The notes beneath the pieces are model-generated. The model saw only the letters and a list, made by a program, of their open reading frames with translations. It was not told the origin of the DNA and did not search any database. This document shows, one piece after another, positions 1-13,000 of a stretch of DNA of 64,000 bases. The stretch comes from Glandiceps talaboti (lineage: Eukaryota; Hemichordata; Enteropneusta; Spengelidae), in assembly GCF_964340395.1 (NCBI RefSeq), contig NC_135569.1, positions 14,695,519-14,759,518 on the forward strand. Direction: 5' to 3'. The translations under genes and the position numbers were made by a program. Numbering within the stretch: position 1 is the first letter of the stretch; each line of letters starts with the position of its first letter.

Positions 1-575
1 CTGAATATGTACAGTTACACCACTATTCTAATTCTTGCCAGTTATACAAATCAGCAGTTAGGGGGTCTGTTGTCAAATCCCAACTGAGCTCCCTAGCTTA
101 ACTAATATGTATCTATTGTACAGTCAGTCCACTGTTCAATGTTAAACTTTCTTTAATAGTCTGGTGATGCATATCTTGGTTCAAGAAAAAGGACGAGGTT
201 TTCTTTTCATTCCGAGAGAGCACAGAAACTTCATATACAGGACTTCTGCCCTTTCACATTTCTGAGAGAGAACTCAGTTAAAATAGATATGGCTCTTATC
301 TTATTTATTGAAATACGAAATCCTGTTGTTTTTTATATTCTAAATTTTAGAATTAACACCACATTGTGTAAAAAAAACGTGCTGGCATATTATAGACACA
401 AGTTGTTTTGACTTTAGTTTACTCAATGTATGCAATACAAACCGTGCTTCTACAAGCATTTAAGTGGTTAATATTATTTACAGAAGGTTTTACTTTTACA
501 GAGATATAAATTGGCAACAATAAGTAAGCTTTGTAAAATGCATTATTCATTACGTGCAAAATAAGAGTGACCTTG
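1..575. other. Unassigned AT-rich sequence
   Basis: No exon, RNA gene or clear repeat could be supported here. It may belong to the 3' untranslated region of a plus-strand gene entering from the left, because an AATAAA with a GT-rich follow-up lies downstream at 2023. Confidence 0.3.
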
Positions 576-577
576 CA

Positions 578-1318
578 GACAAACCCAGGGTACAGTCAGG
601 TAACAACCATCTCCCCTAGTAGTGTGTACAAACCCCAAACCCAGGGTACAGTCAGGTAACAACCATCTCCCTTAGTAGTGTGTGCAAACCCCAAACCCAG
701 GGTACAGTCAGGTGACAATTACCATCTCCCCAAGTAGTGTGTGCAAACCCAGGGTAAAGTCAGGTGACAATTACCATCTCCCCTAGTAGTGTGTGCAAAC
801 CCCAAACCCAGGGTACAGTCAGGTGACAATTACCATCTCCCCTAGTAGTGTGTGCAAACCCAGGGTACAGTCAGGTGACAATTACCATCTCCCCTAGTAG
901 TGTGTGCAAACCCAGGGTACAGTCAGGTGACAATTACCATCTCCCCTAGTAGTGTGTGTAAACCCAGGGTACAGTCAGGGGACAATTACCATCTCCCTTA
1001 GTAGTGTGTGCAAACCCCAAACCCAGGGTACAGTCAGGTGACAATTACCATCTCCCCTAGTAGTGTGTGCAAACCCCAAACCCAGGGTACAGTCAGGTGA
1101 CAATTACCATCTCCCCTAGTAGTGTGTGCAAACCCCAAACCCAGGGTACAGTCAGGTGACAATTACCATCTCCCCTTGTAGTGTGGGCAAACCCCAAACC
1201 CAGGGTACAGTCAGGGGACAATTTCAATGTACCATCTCCCTAGTAGTGTGTGCAAACCCCAAACCCAGGGTACAGTCGGGACAATTACCATCTCCCCTAG
1301 TAGTGTGTGCAAATTACC
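578..1318. repeat. 52/59-bp minisatellite, about 13 copies
   Basis: Tandem copies of a unit that begins CCCAGGGTACAGTCAGGTGA and ends with TAGTAGTGTGTGCAAA. Some copies carry an extra 7-bp CCCCAAA block, so units are 52 or 59 bp. The open frame at 1126-1404 is made almost entirely of this repeat and is not a gene. Confidence 0.9.
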
Positions 1319-2940
1319 ATCCTGCACTTACAGAATGCATGGCATTGAATGGGGGGGGGGGGGGATGGGATGATGTGCATCGATGCATCTTGGTCCCAGT
1401 TTAATACTTGTCTATTATTGTATGTTGGGATTGAAAGAACTGGGGAGTTATTTGTAGTGCTGGAAATACATGACAAAATCTGAGATGATGAGAATCATAG
1501 ACCTTCTGCAAGGCATGGGTTACCCAGAATTACCAAAATTAGAGGTAGACTTAGTTGTGATTACAATGTGAAAAAAAATTGTGGACAACAGTAACAAACA
1601 TTAAATTCATAGCGTGCATTTCCCATAATGCATCATTCAAAATGGTTGCTTCGCAAGTGTCTGTAACTACAGTGTTGTCATCTTCTATCACAGTTAAAAA
1701 GTAGCACTGATTTTCAGACATACATGTGAAGTCGAGACAAAAGTGTCATTTTACACAAAAACTAAAAGTTATTTGATAAAAATGTATGCAAGGGCATTAA
1801 ATGGTTTCACAGGCCATGCATTTGAGCAAAGCATACATCCTGTGAAGTCAACTAGCATATCATTTTGAAATGATTTTGTTTACTAAAAAAAGTCACATTT
1901 GCACATTAAAATTTACAGGCAGGTGGCATATTATACTTTAAATGTAAATAATTCAGTAGTAGTTCCTCATTGGTTGTTGTAAATGTGTGTATTTAAATAC
2001 TGGACAGGACTGAAGAATTCACAATAAATATATGTGTACATAATTCAAGTGTGATGTTTTTATTTGTGTGGACAATGACATAGTATATTGTGTTCTACAT
2101 GTACAAGAGTGTTAGTTCACTTTTATGTATGAAACAGTAATCCTGGTGTTCATAAGTTTTTGACTTGAAGATCATTGTTGGGCAGTCGATTCTGTTAAAC
2201 TGGCACATGCTGAGTTGATCAACCTCTTCAATCGTGTGATAATAAATAAAACCACATCCTAGTATATTGTTAATGTCTGTGCATGACTTCTATAACATTA
2301 CTGGCATTGTTTGAACAGTTGAGTTTATTGCATAGCACTACAGTATGGTTTTCTGGAATAATTTTTTGATGCATGTCATAAATTATGGTATTGTTTAAGA
2401 GTAATATCTAAATACAGGTTTGAGTTCAGTCAATTGCAAGTGTGTTCCAGTAAGTAGAATAATGCAAGAAATACCTTATAAATACACAACGAAGTCTATG
2501 CCAAAAAATATGTATAAACTCAGCTTGTGCCCCTTGATTGCAGGAGTGTAGAAAATGGCAAATCTTTCAATGTAGATTTCAACCCACTCTGTGGTAAAGA
2601 TAGACAAAATGAAAATCCAACAATCGATACCTATTTGAAATGGTGTTAATTTTGTGCCTAAAGTCCCCAATCTTGGCGACTGGTTTAAGGAAATCACTCA
2701 TTTTCTGTATACTAAATCTCTCACACCCGGTGAGCTAACCCTTACTATTGACAGGCTATCAGGTTTAACCATACTGTTCTCCCCAATAAAGCAGAGACCA
2801 AGATTTTGAAGCCAACCTTGTAGTGTCTGGGCTAAACTGGTCAAAGTAAGACTTGTCTGAAATTGTCTACCCCTCTTATGTAATATACTCTATTCATTAT
2901 ATTGTCACACCCATGCAGTCATTAGCATGACTCTTTCTGG
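1319..2940. other. Unassigned; possible 3'UTR
   Basis: No coding exon was recognised. A short G run sits at about 1350. AATAAA at 2023-2028 is followed within about 40 bases by a T/GT-rich stretch, the usual layout of a cleavage and polyadenylation site, so some of this could be the 3'UTR of a plus-strand gene. Confidence 0.3.
2023..2028 (+). terminator. Candidate polyadenylation signal AATAAA
   Basis: AATAAA followed by GTGATGTTTTTATTTGTGTG from about 2049, a plausible downstream U/GU-rich element. No attached coding exon was identified. Confidence 0.3.
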
Positions 2941-2959
2941 TGTCAATAATTCAATGACT

Positions 2960-3990
2960 TTTACAGTGAGTGGAGGTGTAAATGGTAATGATACTGTATA
3001 GGAACTAGACTGTGAATGGAGGTGTAAATGGTAACGATACTGTATAGGAACTAGACTGAGTGGAGGTGTAAATGGTAATGATACTGTACAGGAACTAGAC
3101 TGAGTGGAGGTGTAAATGGTAATGATACTGTATAGGAACTAGACTATGTGAGTGGAGGTATAAATGGTAATGATACTGTATAGGAACTAGACTATGTGAG
3201 TGGAGGTGTAAATGGTAACGATACTATATAGGAACTAGACTGAGTGGAGGTGTAAATGGTAACGATACTGTATAGGAACTAGACTGAGTGGAGGTGTAAA
3301 TGGTAACAATACTGTATAGGAACTAGACTGTGAGTGGAGGTGTAAATGGTAACGATACTGTATAGGAACTAGACTATGTGAGTGGAGGTATAAATGGTAA
3401 TGATACTGTATAGGAACTAGACTGTGAGTGGAGGTATAAATGGTAATGATACTGTATAGGAACTAGACTATGTGAGTGGAGGTGTAAATGGTAATAATAC
3501 TGTATAGGAACTAGACTGTGAGTGGAGGTGTAAATGGTAACGATACCATATAGGAACTAGACTATGTGAGTGGAGGTGTAAATGGTAACGATACCATATA
3601 GGAACTAGACTGTGAGTGGAGGTATAAATGGTAATGATACTGTATAGGAACTAGACTATGTGAGTGGAGGTGTAAATGGTAACAATACTGTATAGGAACT
3701 AGACTATGTGAGTGGAGGTATAAATGGTAATGATACTGTATAGGAACTAGACTATGTGAGTGGAGGTGTAAATGGTAATGATACTGTATAGGAACTAGAC
3801 TATGTGAGTGGAGGTATAAATGGTAATGATACTATATAGGAACTAGACTATGTGAGTGGAGGTATAAATGGTAATGATACTGTATAGGAACTACATGTAG
3901 ACTATGTGAGTGGAGGTGTAAATGGTAATGATACTGTATAGGAACTAGAGTGTGAGTGGAGGTGTAAATGGTAATGATACTGTATAGGAA
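2960..3990. repeat. 40-48-bp minisatellite, about 23 copies
   Basis: Tandem array of GAGTGGAGGTGTAAATGGTA plus ATGATACTGTATAGGAACTA. Unit length varies because a short GACTATGT linker is present or absent. Copies differ at a few positions (GTGTAAA or GTATAAA, AACG or AATG). Confidence 0.9.
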
Positions 3991-4980
3991 CTATACTTTT
4001 ACACTTAGCTGCATTATATTCTTGCTCTCCAGTTTCATTACATTACACACATAGAGAGCTTCTCACCACTGTCTATGCTTTACACACCATCTCACCTTTG
4101 ACCTGTATTATATTCCATATGTCACCAACACAAGAGGGTGTACTGTACTGGTAAAACATTGTGTATTCATTCCAGCCATTGGTGCGGAAAGAAGAGATGA
4201 CAGTTTTGTTCATCTGAATAGTGTGGTCTTTTTAAGTCTAGTAATGCTGATGTTTTCAATGAAAATTCTTTAGCAAGGTGGAGACAATTAAGATATTAAA
4301 TTGGTGGACAATTCCAGACAAAAACCTGTGTAAAAAGTTGTAATCTGTATGTATGTGTGTGCAGGCCCAGATGTGCATGATGGCTTGAAAGTTTTTGAAA
4401 AATTATTTTACTCCTTGAAACTCATGGCAACAGAAAATTATTAGGTGATCAGACAGCCAAAATATGCCGACAATGGCAAATGTCAGACAAGTACCCTGGT
4501 GTTTGAAGAAAGGTTGTATGTATTTTGATTACATCATTTGTAGAAATGACAATAGTTGACCTATTTGACTATAGTGACTTTTTGAAAAAAGTTCTATGAA
4601 CTGCAAAAGTTTGAGACCTATTTCGAAGGTGCATATTATCTTCATTTTTCATCAACTGTCAATTCATTCAAGGACATCAAAACACAATCTGTTTGCAGAA
4701 CTTTCTCTAACTTTTTTTTACAACTGATCTGTTGTTCTTATACAGTGCCATAGAACATTCCGTTGTATTGGATTTTGGCACTATACAAATTCTTTTGATT
4801 GATTAAATCTGTGTCAAAACTTTCTTTGTACGATTGGCTAGTCTATGTGTACATTGTGTATATCCCCAATGTCTCTGTTGTTTGCCTGGACACTGTAAGG
4901 GTCTCATTACTCATTACTCGAATGACCCAAATTTTCAGCACCGACATCAAAATAAAAATATATTTTTACTTTTTTTGCAG
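3991..4980. other. Unassigned, with a possible retroelement tail
   Basis: No gene supported. At about 4760-4803 the sequence GGCACTATACAAATTC followed by TTTTGATTGATTA resembles the 3' tail of L2-type LINEs or SINEs. A weak splice-acceptor-plus-open-frame signal at about 4180-4280 was not strong enough to call. Confidence 0.25.
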
Positions 4981-5073
4981 AAAAGCGCTCTCTCTGGCAA
5001 GAATAAGAAAGTATCTGGACTGTTGATGTCATCTACAGTCATGGTGGTGACGATGACACTTGTTCATGAATAG
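4981..5073 (+). CDS. Candidate last exon of an unidentified plus-strand gene
   Basis: A T-rich tract ending in TTTTTTTGCAG precedes an open stretch of 30 codons and a TAG stop. AATAAA at 5138-5143 lies 65 bases after the stop. The encoded tail has a basic segment (GKNKK) followed by a hydrophobic, methionine-rich end. I do not recognise the protein. Upstream exons were not found in this window. It would converge tail to tail on the SCO1 gene. It could equally be a chance open frame. Confidence 0.25.
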   Translation, partial: KSALSGKNKKVSGLLMSSTVMVVTMTLVHE

Positions 5074-5137
5074 AGCATTTTTTACATGACTGAAGTAGGA
5101 ACGCATAGTAGAGTTACTTTATGCATTGAAAATCCAA

Positions 5138-5143
5138 AATAAA
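5138..5143 (+). terminator. Candidate polyadenylation signal AATAAA
   Basis: Lies 65 bases after the stop codon of the candidate exon at 4981-5073 and fits it in spacing. Confidence 0.25.
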
Positions 5144-5286
5144 TGTAAATACCACGTCTGTACTCTCCATTCATCTCAGCACTCCCTTTAAACAGTCTAC
5201 AACTAAATCCATTGTTTATCTGGTTTTCAATCTACATCAATTTCCAGAAGAGATTTTTTACAAAAAAGGATTATTTTTAGATTTTT

Positions 5287-5292
5287 TTTATT
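5287..5292 (-). terminator. Candidate polyadenylation signal for SCO1
   Basis: AATAAA on the minus strand, 744 bases beyond the SCO1 stop codon. It is one of few candidates before the converging plus-strand signal, so a 3'UTR of about 750 bases is inferred. Confidence 0.35.
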
Positions 5293-5439
5293 GTCAAGGA
5301 ACAATCATTAAAATTACAATCTTTATGAATAGTAATCACAGTTTTTCTACACATGTACTTTCTGTCAGTCCAATGTTCTTTTTCCTATTTCAATTTCCCC
5401 CTTGCTTGGTGAAGCAGTAAGGGTTAACTTAATTACTTT

Positions 5440-5684
5440 AATAGGCCATTCCAGACTGCACACAGGAAATTGAGAATACAGCGCCCTCACTCAAATTGGA
5501 CGGGTATCATAACCTCATAGATTTGCCCTGTAGAAGTGTAAATCAGGGATGTTTTTTTGTATTGTTCAGACATCAAGAAAGCAGCAGTGCTCTCTTAACT
5601 GCGTAACCTATACCATGTATACCCCCAAGGTACACACAGACAGGAAATAGAGCGCCACCATGACAAATTTTGGAAAGGCCTATT
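5440..5684. mobile_element. MITE-like element, copy 1 of 2
   Basis: About 245 bp bounded by 14-bp terminal inverted repeats, AATAGGCCATTCCA at the left and TGGAAAGGCCTATT at the right (one mismatch). A diverged second copy lies at 28773-29031, sharing a core with ACCTATACCATGTATACCCC. No coding capacity, so non-autonomous. It sits in the presumed SCO1 3'UTR. Confidence 0.7.
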
Positions 5685-6035
5685 CCAATGAGAGTGACAA
5701 GGGCTTTATCTAACTTCACTTACCCCTGATAAAGTGGTACGGCTTAAAGTTCAAAGTGTCAACCTTGCATTAAGCATGGCATAAAAAATTGGTACATATG
5801 TAGAGATAGTCGAGTAAATCACTTATAATTTTTCATTACAAAAACTCATTAATTTCATATGTTTGATTTGATTTCTTATTGTTTTTAGCAATCATTACTG
5901 TGGTGTATCTTCAAGTTATTACATCTCATAGTGATCAACCCCTGACCCCACTATCCCATGATGCATTGTAAGTGTGAGAGATCAACTACTGAATGAAGCA
6001 ACCATTTTGGGACTTGCTACAGATTCGTTAATTTT

Positions 6036-6648
6036 TTACATCTGTCGGTATTTTCTCATGTGTCCTGCTATACTGGCAGCAATTTCAGATTTGTTCTTGT
6101 TTTGTCCGTAATAATCTATAAATTGTCCATCAGGATTCACAAGGTACATTATAATGGTGTGGTCAACCTGTGGAAAAGGAACAAAATACCATGAAATGTT
6201 GTCGGTGGAAGTTTCCTAACAGCAGTGCTGAATCACCACTTTTGTGGAATGTTACTTCAGGAAATACAGCATTGGTTCTGGAGAGTCATTTCATGATTTT
6301 TACATCCCTTTCATTATGTTTAATTTCTACGAAAAACTTGAGAGTTGAAAACTTGTCCCTCATTCATTGTTCAGTGTAGCTGCTGGCCCTAGACATGCAT
6401 TCCTTAATGACAGTCAGCAGATATGCATACGTAATGGAAGAACATGAATATTTAAGATTGTTTTATTTGAAGGTAATAAGCACTCAGGGATATTCATGTT
6501 CACCTATTGCATATGTATGTACATTATGACCTCTATAATCTGTCATCTTTATGCCAGGTTTGACAAAAATCTGTATGTCATAGATGGTTGGATATGGTTA
6601 GACAGGGACAGATAATATATAAATACAGATATAAACACACACATATAT

Positions 6649-6701
<53 letters not shown>

Positions 6702-6822
6702 TAAATGAATGAAACTCATTCCTATTGCCCAATTAGGATTTAGTTCTTTGGGGCTAAAGTTTCCCAAAGGTTTGCTTGATTATGGTTATTGAGAAACTAC
6801 GATAAACAAGGTACTTACAATG

Positions 6823-6883
<61 letters not shown>

Positions 6884-6981
6884 GACACACAGACAGACGG
6901 ACAGACAGAGACAGACAGACAGACACAAACATAGACAGACACACAGAAGAATGGAAGTCATTTCTACTTACAATGTAATGC

Positions 6982-7018
<37 letters not shown>

Positions 7019-10000
7019 GGCAGACAGACAGACAGACAAAAGGGGGATAAAATTTCCCAAATTTTGTTTGATTTATAGTTCTTGTGAAGTATAATAAACT
7101 TGGTACTTACTATGTAATCATTATCTTCATCTTTAGGTCCTACACTATAATACACTCTATATGCCCTTGCTGCTTGGTCCACTTGTTCTTTACTACCCGT
7201 CAATCCTACTAATGTAGGATGAAACTCTGACAAAAAAAGAAAATAAGAACTTCAAATCAAGAATGAATGTTGATGGATTCTGGGTTCATAATTACTAATT
7301 TTAGTACACCCTAAGCTGGCACCACAACAAACAATTGACCCCTCATGTCACTTGTATTTCCTTAGCTGGCACCACAACAAACAAATGACCCCTCATGTCA
7401 CTTGTATTTCCTTAGCTGGTGCCAGGATAAACAAATGTATGTCAATTTGAATTTTTCTTGGTTGAACAATGCAAAATCTAAAGGAACACTATTTAAATAC
7501 CTACCTTTGACATAATCGGCCATAAGACTAGGTGTATCTCTTTCTGGATCAATTGTGATAAATACTGGCGTTACATCTGGAATTACCTTGATTTTGTCTG
7601 AAATTAATCAAAATTTGATCATTATGAGAATCTTGATGTCTTTCCTTTACCCACATGTACCGGTATATGTTTCCATCCTGTAATCTCTCGCATGTAAAGG
7701 CAATCTGATTAAAATCTGACATGGGAGCACAGCTCAACTGCTTTACAGCTCTTTTCCAAGAAGTGATCCAAAGCTATCAAATGAACTAATCAAGATCATT
7801 GAGCATGATCACAAGGTGTCATGTTGAGATAGACCACCATAAGATAACACACAAACATCACTTACACTGTGTGGGCTTTGTATTTAGTTAACGATATAAA
7901 CAGTACCAGCATGGACACTACTACACAAGGTATAATCTGTTGAAGTTCAAAATCCATGGTCAGCAGCCAGTGAAAGTTTATCGAATCTTAAAAGTTAACA
8001 CATACTCTATTACATGTGTACCTAAAAATGCAGTCAATATACTGTATGAAACAGTTATCCTGCATATTTTTTTTTCAATTTTAGGGCTTCCTATAAGGAC
8101 TCTGTATGTGAGTATGTGTTTAAGTTTTAACAGCTTATACCTTATGTAGTAGAGTGCATGCTGTTATTGCTTCTATTATTAACTAAATCAAGAGCCCACA
8201 CAGTGTAAGTGATGTTTGTGTTATCTTTATTGTGTCTACAGAGCAGACACTGTGTAAGGGATGTTTGTGTGTTATCTTTATTGTGTCTACAAAGCAGACA
8301 CTGTGTAAGGGATGTTTGTGTGTTATCTTTATTGTGTCTACAGAGCAGACACTGTGTAAGGGATGTTTGTGTGTTATCTTTATTGTGTCTACAGAGCTGA
8401 CACTGTGTAAGGAATGTTTGTGTGTTATCTTTATGGTGTCTATCTCAACATGAAATGATTATGATAGTTCATCTAGTAGCATTGGCAAGCTTCTCTGAAA
8501 AGAACTGTATTACAATGTACCTCTATTTCCTTCATATCTTGTCATTTGTATTTGATTTTGTTGTTCCAGGAGTGATCACCTCCTTCCAATGGCGATCACT
8601 CCTAAAACAACAAGGTCAAAAATAAAATAAAAAATATGCAAAGTAACTAGAGGTAAGTAAAGCATTTATAAGCCTATTTGTACATTAGATTTGCATCCGA
8701 TTAGTGTCAAGGTTCAATTATGTTATTTACTGATTCATATTATTCAGCCTATTTGCACACACTTTGGTGTACTCACAGAAAAATCCACAAACACAAAATA
8801 CAGCTAAAACATCGAGGGAACGCCGAAATGACTGTGTGCATATCATACACATTTTAAGTTCTCTAAGAACAATTTCGATAACTAAGGAACAGGCTTCCCA
8901 CAGACCACTCAACACAAATATAAATAGCATCATCCGACCCCTACTGATACACAGACACAGACACACATCTTTGCCGGGAACAAACAAGCTATTGAAAGTC
9001 ATCACATTACAGGCTTAGATTGTGACACATACAAGTGGATTGATTCAAAGTTACAAGTGTATGTGTGTACACATACAGTGCCTGCTTGTCGGCAGGAGTT
9101 TGGTGTTGTTAGTCCCCCACCGGACGAAGTCCGGGACGAGGACTTATGGATTGGGTTCCGTCTGTCCGTTCGTCCGTGTGTCCGTGTGTCCGTCCGTCCG
9201 TCCGCAGCCGTTTCTTGGAGATGCCTGGACCAATTTTTTTCACACTTGGTACAGGGGCAACATGCAATGGCATACATATGCACATCAATTTGTTTCATGA
9301 TACGATCCAATATGGCCGCCTAGCAGCCATTTTGTTTGCAAATTTTCCCTGTCTAAAGCCATCACTCAGACATGCTTGAACAGATCTCATTCAAAGTTGG
9401 CATTAGGACAGTGTTTTATGACATACATGTGCATATCCATTTTCATCATGATATGATCCAATATGGCTGCCTGGCAGCCATTTTGTTTGCGAATTTTCCA
9501 TGTCCTAAGCCATAACTCAATCATGCTTGAACAGATCTCATTCAAAGTTGGTATTGGGACAGTGTTCTATGACATACATGTACATATCCATTTTCATCAT
9601 GATACGATCCAATATAGCTGCCTGGCAGCCAATTTGTTTGCGATTTTTCTATGTCCAAAGCCATAATTCAGACATGCTTGAACAGATCTCATTCAAAGTT
9701 GGTATTGGGACAGTGTTCTATGACATACATGTGCATATTCATTGTTGTTATGATACGATCCAATATACTAGTAGCTGCCTGGCAGCCATTTTGTTTGCGA
9801 TTTTTCTATGTCCAGAGCCATAACTCAGACATGCTTGAACAGATCTCATTCAAAGTTGGTATTAGGACAGTGTTCTATGACATGCATATCCATTTTCGTT
9901 GTGATATGATCCCCCATACCCGACCCATCCTTTATTGTTGTAGGCATGTTCCATGTCCAACAAGCAGACACAACATATCTAAGTCTGTTTGATGTAGGTT

Positions 10001-13000
10001 CACAGGTGTTGTTGCGTGATCAGAGTAGTGATAATTCCTTAAATAACAATCATAGCGGGGACTATGTCATTCTCAATGACTTGTTTATATTTGTAGTGAG
10101 TGGTCTGTGGGAAGCCTGTTTCTTATCTATCTAAATTGTTCTTAGGAAACATAAAATGTCTATGATATGCAGTATTTTTGCTAAGGTTTGGGAACCCCGG
10201 TAACAGAAAGGGGGAAAGAGGTAAAACTGGTAGTGCTTCCCATGCAATGTATCATAGTTTAGGTGGGGAACCCCAGTAAAATGATGTGGGAACCCCGGTA
10301 GATTTTACCTACTTACTTAAATAAAACACTGATATGCAGTCGTTTGGTGATCCCTCGATGTTTTAGCTGTAAATACCCCAAGTATACCACACTACATGTA
10401 GCACTCATAGGCCAGGGCTCTCTTTATAATACTTACTGATTTCGTCTACAGCTTCACATAATTTCTCCAATTCATCAGGACAGATATCCGGGCAATGTGT
10501 AAAACCAAAATAAACAATGATCCATTTTCCAAGAAAATCTTTGCTAGAACAGGGTTTTCCATGATGATCTATCATCTCAAAATCTCCTCCGATTGCTGCC
10601 TTGCCCAGTGAACGTGACCTTTCTTTCTCAGCAGCTGTGACCACAAGAAAAAGAACAAAATACACACATCAGAAATGACCTTGTGATTATAAGTGTCAAA
10701 AACAAAACTGTTACGGAAACTGAGCAAATTCAGATAACTTATACAGGGTTCGAAAAGAACCTTTTTCTTTGGTAGTCAGTGGGCTGCCACTTTCTGATAT
10801 TAGTGGCTACGGATGATGAAAATAGTCTACCTAACTTACCTATAATCTAGAATTGAAAACTGAGGAGTAGACCATACATGTAATTACAAATATTTGTTTT
10901 ATTGAAATATTTTTATATCCCTACATCTTCCATTTTCTTAATTGTTTTACAGTCTATCTGGCTATCCTCTTCAGGCTAAAGCCCATGACAAGAATATGGA
11001 GTCATGATGGGCGAATGGTTAGAGTGGCTAGCTTGGAATCTGTACGTTACAGGTTCGAGCCTCATCGATGCCATTTGTTTCTGAGTGGCTAAAGTCCTTG
11101 GGCAAGATTTGAACCATGACTGTGCCTTAGTCAACCCAGCTATATAATTGGGGACCTGGTAGGATAGAGGTTACTATGTGAATGCTTTAATCCTATGCTC
11201 TTATAAAGGCTGCAATGGACTGTATGGTTCCCAGGGAGTATAGGAAGTATAAAGGGCCGTTGTGTCACTATAGATCCGAACCAGGGGTACTAATAGTAAA
11301 AACGCTTTGAGCACCCAGACTGGGTGGGAAAGCGCTATATGAAAACCAACATTATTATTATCATTACATTATTCAGAATTGAAGTCTGTTGACATGGGAT
11401 TATCATATAGTACATAATTGCATGTGAAGTTTGTCAAAACAAAAACCCTTCCCCACCCCACCCACTCCCTAACCTTGCCATCTAATTCAAAAAGTCAACC
11501 TATTGAAAGAGTGGAAATTTTGTCTGAACATAGAGAAACAAGCTTCATTACCTGTACTCATTTCTGAAAGTCAATTACAAAGAAGAGTATTTAGCACACT
11601 TTAGTTCTACAAAGTATGCATAAACCATGGAAATACAATTCTCGCTACCTACAATACAATTCTACACATCACTGTGGAGTCAAATGGAACGAAGTCGCGC
11701 GACAACACGTTCTAATGTCGACAACTACACTTCCGGTCGGCTATGCTAATACACAGGAATGTTTCTTTCCGATTTTCAGTTGTAGACATATCTTGTAATT
11801 TTGCCCTGGAAAGATACTGTACATATTAAAATTTCCCACCTCCATAATTATATGAGCTTAAAACTTGCGTTTATCTTATTTGTTACAATTAAACTGTTTG
11901 GAAGAAACATTCACGTGTATTGACATAGGCGACCAGAAGTGTAGGTGTCGACAAATGCAAGTGCAGTCGCGAGACTGCGTTCCATTTGACTCCTTAGCGA
12001 TGCATAGAATTGTATTGCAGATAGCGAGAATTGAAACCATGTAACCTGAAACAGAGCATCATCTGGCTCATATCTTACTAACACTGTTACATTTTATCGT
12101 TTGGCTCAACACATTTTTTACTAACATTTTATCGTCTGGTTCAATACAATTTTAGTAAAATAGCTACAATTTCTTTCTGTTTATATATCAATATCTTCAC
12201 AGATTGATAATACATGTACATCGTAAATAATTTGTACTGGTTAGAGTATTGTTAGTCTTGCTGCTAGACGTTCGGGCTTTCTTTCGATGCTATAACTATA
12301 AGGCTTAAGCGAACGAAGTTCGCATGTGAGGGCTTGCCCGAACAGTCTAGCGAATGTCATTTTCAGACCGGACATTCCATTGAGATTACGATAAGCGGTG
12401 GGTTGGGCCATATATGCATATATATACTTTAATATATTCAATCTCTGCATGCAGGTGTTGACAAACACATTTATGTCATTACTATGTCTTATCAGTTTAT
12501 GGTAATTGTGTTTGATGAGTGTGTAGACGTTGTCATTCACACATTTTAGTTAACACATTGGTGGTTATTTTATACAAGCCCCTCCTTAAGATGAATATGC
12601 ATGAAAATTTAGCTATTGTCCTCTGTTTGTGCTTGTCGCTAATACGGTTCTCTGATTGGCAGTTATTTATATCCTGATGACATTCGCTAGACCTCGGATG
12701 TTCCATCCTCGATAGCGTTGTTCGGCTGTGTGTCATATTTTATCGGAAGAACATCCGAGGGCTAGCTGATAGACTAGGGTATTGTACACTTTTGTTTGCA
12801 ATGTCTGAACATTCAATAAAATATATACTTATAATATTTACACCATAAACATTTTTTGACAACAAAAAGAAGAAAATGTAGCAATGTTAGTAAGATTTTT
12901 GTTGAATCAGATGATAAAATGTAGCAATGTTGGTAAGATTTTGTTGAGCCATATGATAAAATGTAGCAATGTTAGTGCGATTTTCGTTGAACGAGACAAT

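Noticed and set aside
4180-4285. Possible exon with hydrophobic C-terminus after TTCCAG
   Set aside because: Weak acceptor, no polyadenylation signal at a suitable distance, no family resemblance.
6549-7233. Frames rich in Thr-His, Asp-Arg-Gln-Thr or Cys-Val-Ser
   Set aside because: Microsatellite translations. Only 7111-7226 within this stretch is a real exon (SCO1, minus strand).
9022-9992. Overlapping plus-strand frames of 77-113 residues
   Set aside because: They follow the 150-bp tandem array; similarity between them is DNA repetition, not a protein family.
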